Shown here: one piece after another, positions 22,509 to 23,632 of the stretch
How the letters are laid out: every line of letters begins with the position of its first letter
Numbering within the stretch: position 1 is the stretch's first letter
NCBI GenBank assembly: GCA_035315125.1
Contig: DATFYI010000061.1
Location: forward strand, 1-23,632
Origin: DATFYI01 sp035315125
GTDB lineage: Bacteria > Chloroflexota > Anaerolineae > Anaerolineales > Anaerolineaceae
DNA: 23,632 nt
Reading direction: 5' to 3'
The notes under the pieces: generated by a model
What the model was told of the DNA's origin: nothing
Databases searched by the model: none
What the model saw: the letters and a program-made list of their open reading frames with translations, nothing else
Translations under genes and position numbers: made by a program

Positions 22509-23632
22509 ATGAGACGAGCAGCCTTTTTGTTGATTATCCTGGTGCTGGCAATCGGTATTTTGGGGCCTGAAACCGCCCTGGCGCAGCCGTCCGCTGGCGC
22601 AACCTGGTCTTCAGATATTATTTATTTCAACCTGTCTTCAATTACATCTTCAACTGGCTACGAGAACCTGACATTGGCGTTCAACAACAATGGGACGCCC
22701 ATCCCGGTGAACACGGATAAGATCAGTTACCAATACTACTCCAATACTATCCTAGCTGGTCACATCGGGCAAAATTTTGCCGGGTCGGCAGTGTTAAGCG
22801 CGGAGGTGCCGGTGGTAGCGGTTTATAAACAGGTCTCCTCCAGCTCAAACCCCTACAGCCCAATCCTGTATAGCTCATTTACGGCGGACCAGGCCGGCAA
22901 TGGAATTTTTTACATTCCGAGCGTGCAGCGCAACCCCGCTTTTGTCTCACAAGTCGGCATTCAAAACGTCGAAGCAGTTCCGCTGGATCTTACCCTTAAC
23001 TTCTATCCGTATGAGAGCAGCACCCCTTTACCACCATTCACAAAAACAGCTGTTCAAAGCCAGAGCTCTTACGTGTTCAAACTGAGCGACTTGCAGAATT
23101 TCCCAATGACCTTCAACGGCTCGTTGGTCATTACAGCAACGCCCAGCACTCCAGGCAGCAGTACCACAGCCAATATCGTGGCTGTCGTCCAGGAAGTGCA
23201 GAGCAACGGCCGGCAAGCCTACGCTTATGAAGGATCGGCCAGCGGGGGCAGCCCAATTTATATGCCCAGCGCCATGTGCAATGTTGGCAAGACCCAGCAG
23301 ACAACCTACTACGCCATCCAAAATGCAGGTGGGACTGCTGGAACTGCCACGATTAGCTATTACGACGGGCTGGGTAAACCGGTGGCCAATATGACCACCG
23401 ATTCCATCCCGCCCAACTCTAAGATTTCGGTCAGCAGCTGTGATAAGGCAGTGGTGGCGAATACCAGCGGTAAATCGGTGCTGAGCGCAGTGATCACCGG
23501 GAATGGTACCGTTTTGGTGGCGATGGGCAAGGTGCAGAGCACAGACGGATTGATGACGGCTTTCCTGGGCTTTCAACAACCTACTACCGCCCGCAGCGAT
23601 GGTAAATATCACGTGGCTTTGCCATACGTGGA
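22509..23632 (+). CDS. Secreted repeat protein, N-terminal part (cut by window edge)
   Basis: Open for 374 codons to the window edge. A signal peptide (RRAAFLLIILVLAIGILG) ends in ALA-QP near residue 25. The mature part is rich in Ser, Thr, Asn and Gly, as in surface proteins. It contains a diverged repeat of about 117 residues. Each unit has a VAVVQEVQS-like strand, then an aromatic/Pro motif (YIPSVQRN at 135-142, YMPSAMCN at 251-258, ALPYV at 370), then an IQN segment (150-153, 270-272). AAGGAG precedes the ATG at 22509. It starts 221 nt after the LuxR-Kelch gene, on the same strand. Its family is not recognised; an adhesin or surface-layer role is a guess. Confidence 0.85.
   Translation, partial: MRRAAFLLIILVLAIGILGPETALAQPSAGATWSSDIIYFNLSSITSSTGYENLTLAFNNNGTPIPVNTDKISYQYYSNTILAGHIGQNFAGSAVLSAEVPVVAVYKQVSSSSNPYSPILYSSFTADQAGNGIFYIPSVQRNPAFVSQVGIQNVEAVPLDLTLNFYPYESSTPLPPFTKTAVQSQSSYVFKLSDLQNFPMTFNGSLVITATPSTPGSSTTANIVAVVQEVQSNGRQAYAYEGSASGGSPIYMPSAMCNVGKTQQTTYYAIQNAGGTAGTATISYYDGLGKPVANMTTDSIPPNSKISVSSCDKAVVANTSGKSVLSAVITGNGTVLVAMGKVQSTDGLMTAFLGFQQPTTARSDGKYHVALPYV

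Noticed and set aside
23028..23612. 194-codon minus-strand frame at the right edge
   Set aside because: The plus strand has an uninterrupted frame with a ribosome-binding site, signal peptide and repeats over the same bases.

Overview
The window looks like chromosomal DNA of a Chloroflexota bacterium, probably Anaerolineae-like. This rests on style rather than a marker gene: Thr/Pro-rich stalks on exported proteins, a membrane PP2C phosphatase paired with an FHA protein, secreted proteins carrying LP-type motifs (YIPS, YMPS, ILLPVV), and a tRNA without an encoded CCA. No mobile element, CRISPR array, rRNA or phage gene was recognised.

Layout. 1-440 is the N-terminal part of an AAA-type ATPase regulator running off the left edge (minus). 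741-828 is tRNA-Ser(CGA), with ribonuclease D just upstream on the same strand. 2269-4370 is an OmpR/EnvZ-type two-component pair (plus). 4473-6328 holds three independent minus-strand genes separated by hairpins: an orphan membrane protein behind a strong promoter with a built-in palindrome, a stand-alone SWIM zinc-finger protein, and a GNAT acetyltransferase. 6403-7978 is a slipin/NfeD membrane pair, divergent from 8121-11269, a translationally coupled VWA-TM-FHA protein plus PP2C-TM-stalk phosphatase. 11305-15977 is a minus-strand run of small genes: ACT-domain protein, NYN-LOTUS putative RNase, DUF4203-like membrane protein, MESH1-like (p)ppGpp hydrolase, Thr/Pro-stalk lipoprotein, and two tandem paralogous CBS proteins.

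From about 16.2 kb the DNA becomes visibly richer in G+C and carries a tightly overlapping plus-strand glycan cluster: GT4 glycosyltransferase, Wzx-like flippase, polysaccharide pyruvyl transferase, second GT4 glycosyltransferase. Next comes an unusual single protein with a LuxR DNA-binding domain, one membrane helix and a six-motif Kelch propeller. A secreted repeat protein then runs off the right edge.

How parts may work together. The best candidates for something little described are (a) the LuxR-TM-Kelch regulator behind a pyruvylated-glycan cluster, which could be a one-component envelope sensor, (b) the VWA/FHA plus PP2C pair, where both the VWA and FHA domains have lost canonical ligand residues, and (c) a 40-bp dyad just downstream of a -10 element in front of the NYN-LOTUS gene. 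Several genes without a ribosome-binding site have a -10-like hexamer about 8 nt upstream of the start, suggesting leaderless transcripts. All functions are read from sequence motifs; none is experimentally supported here.
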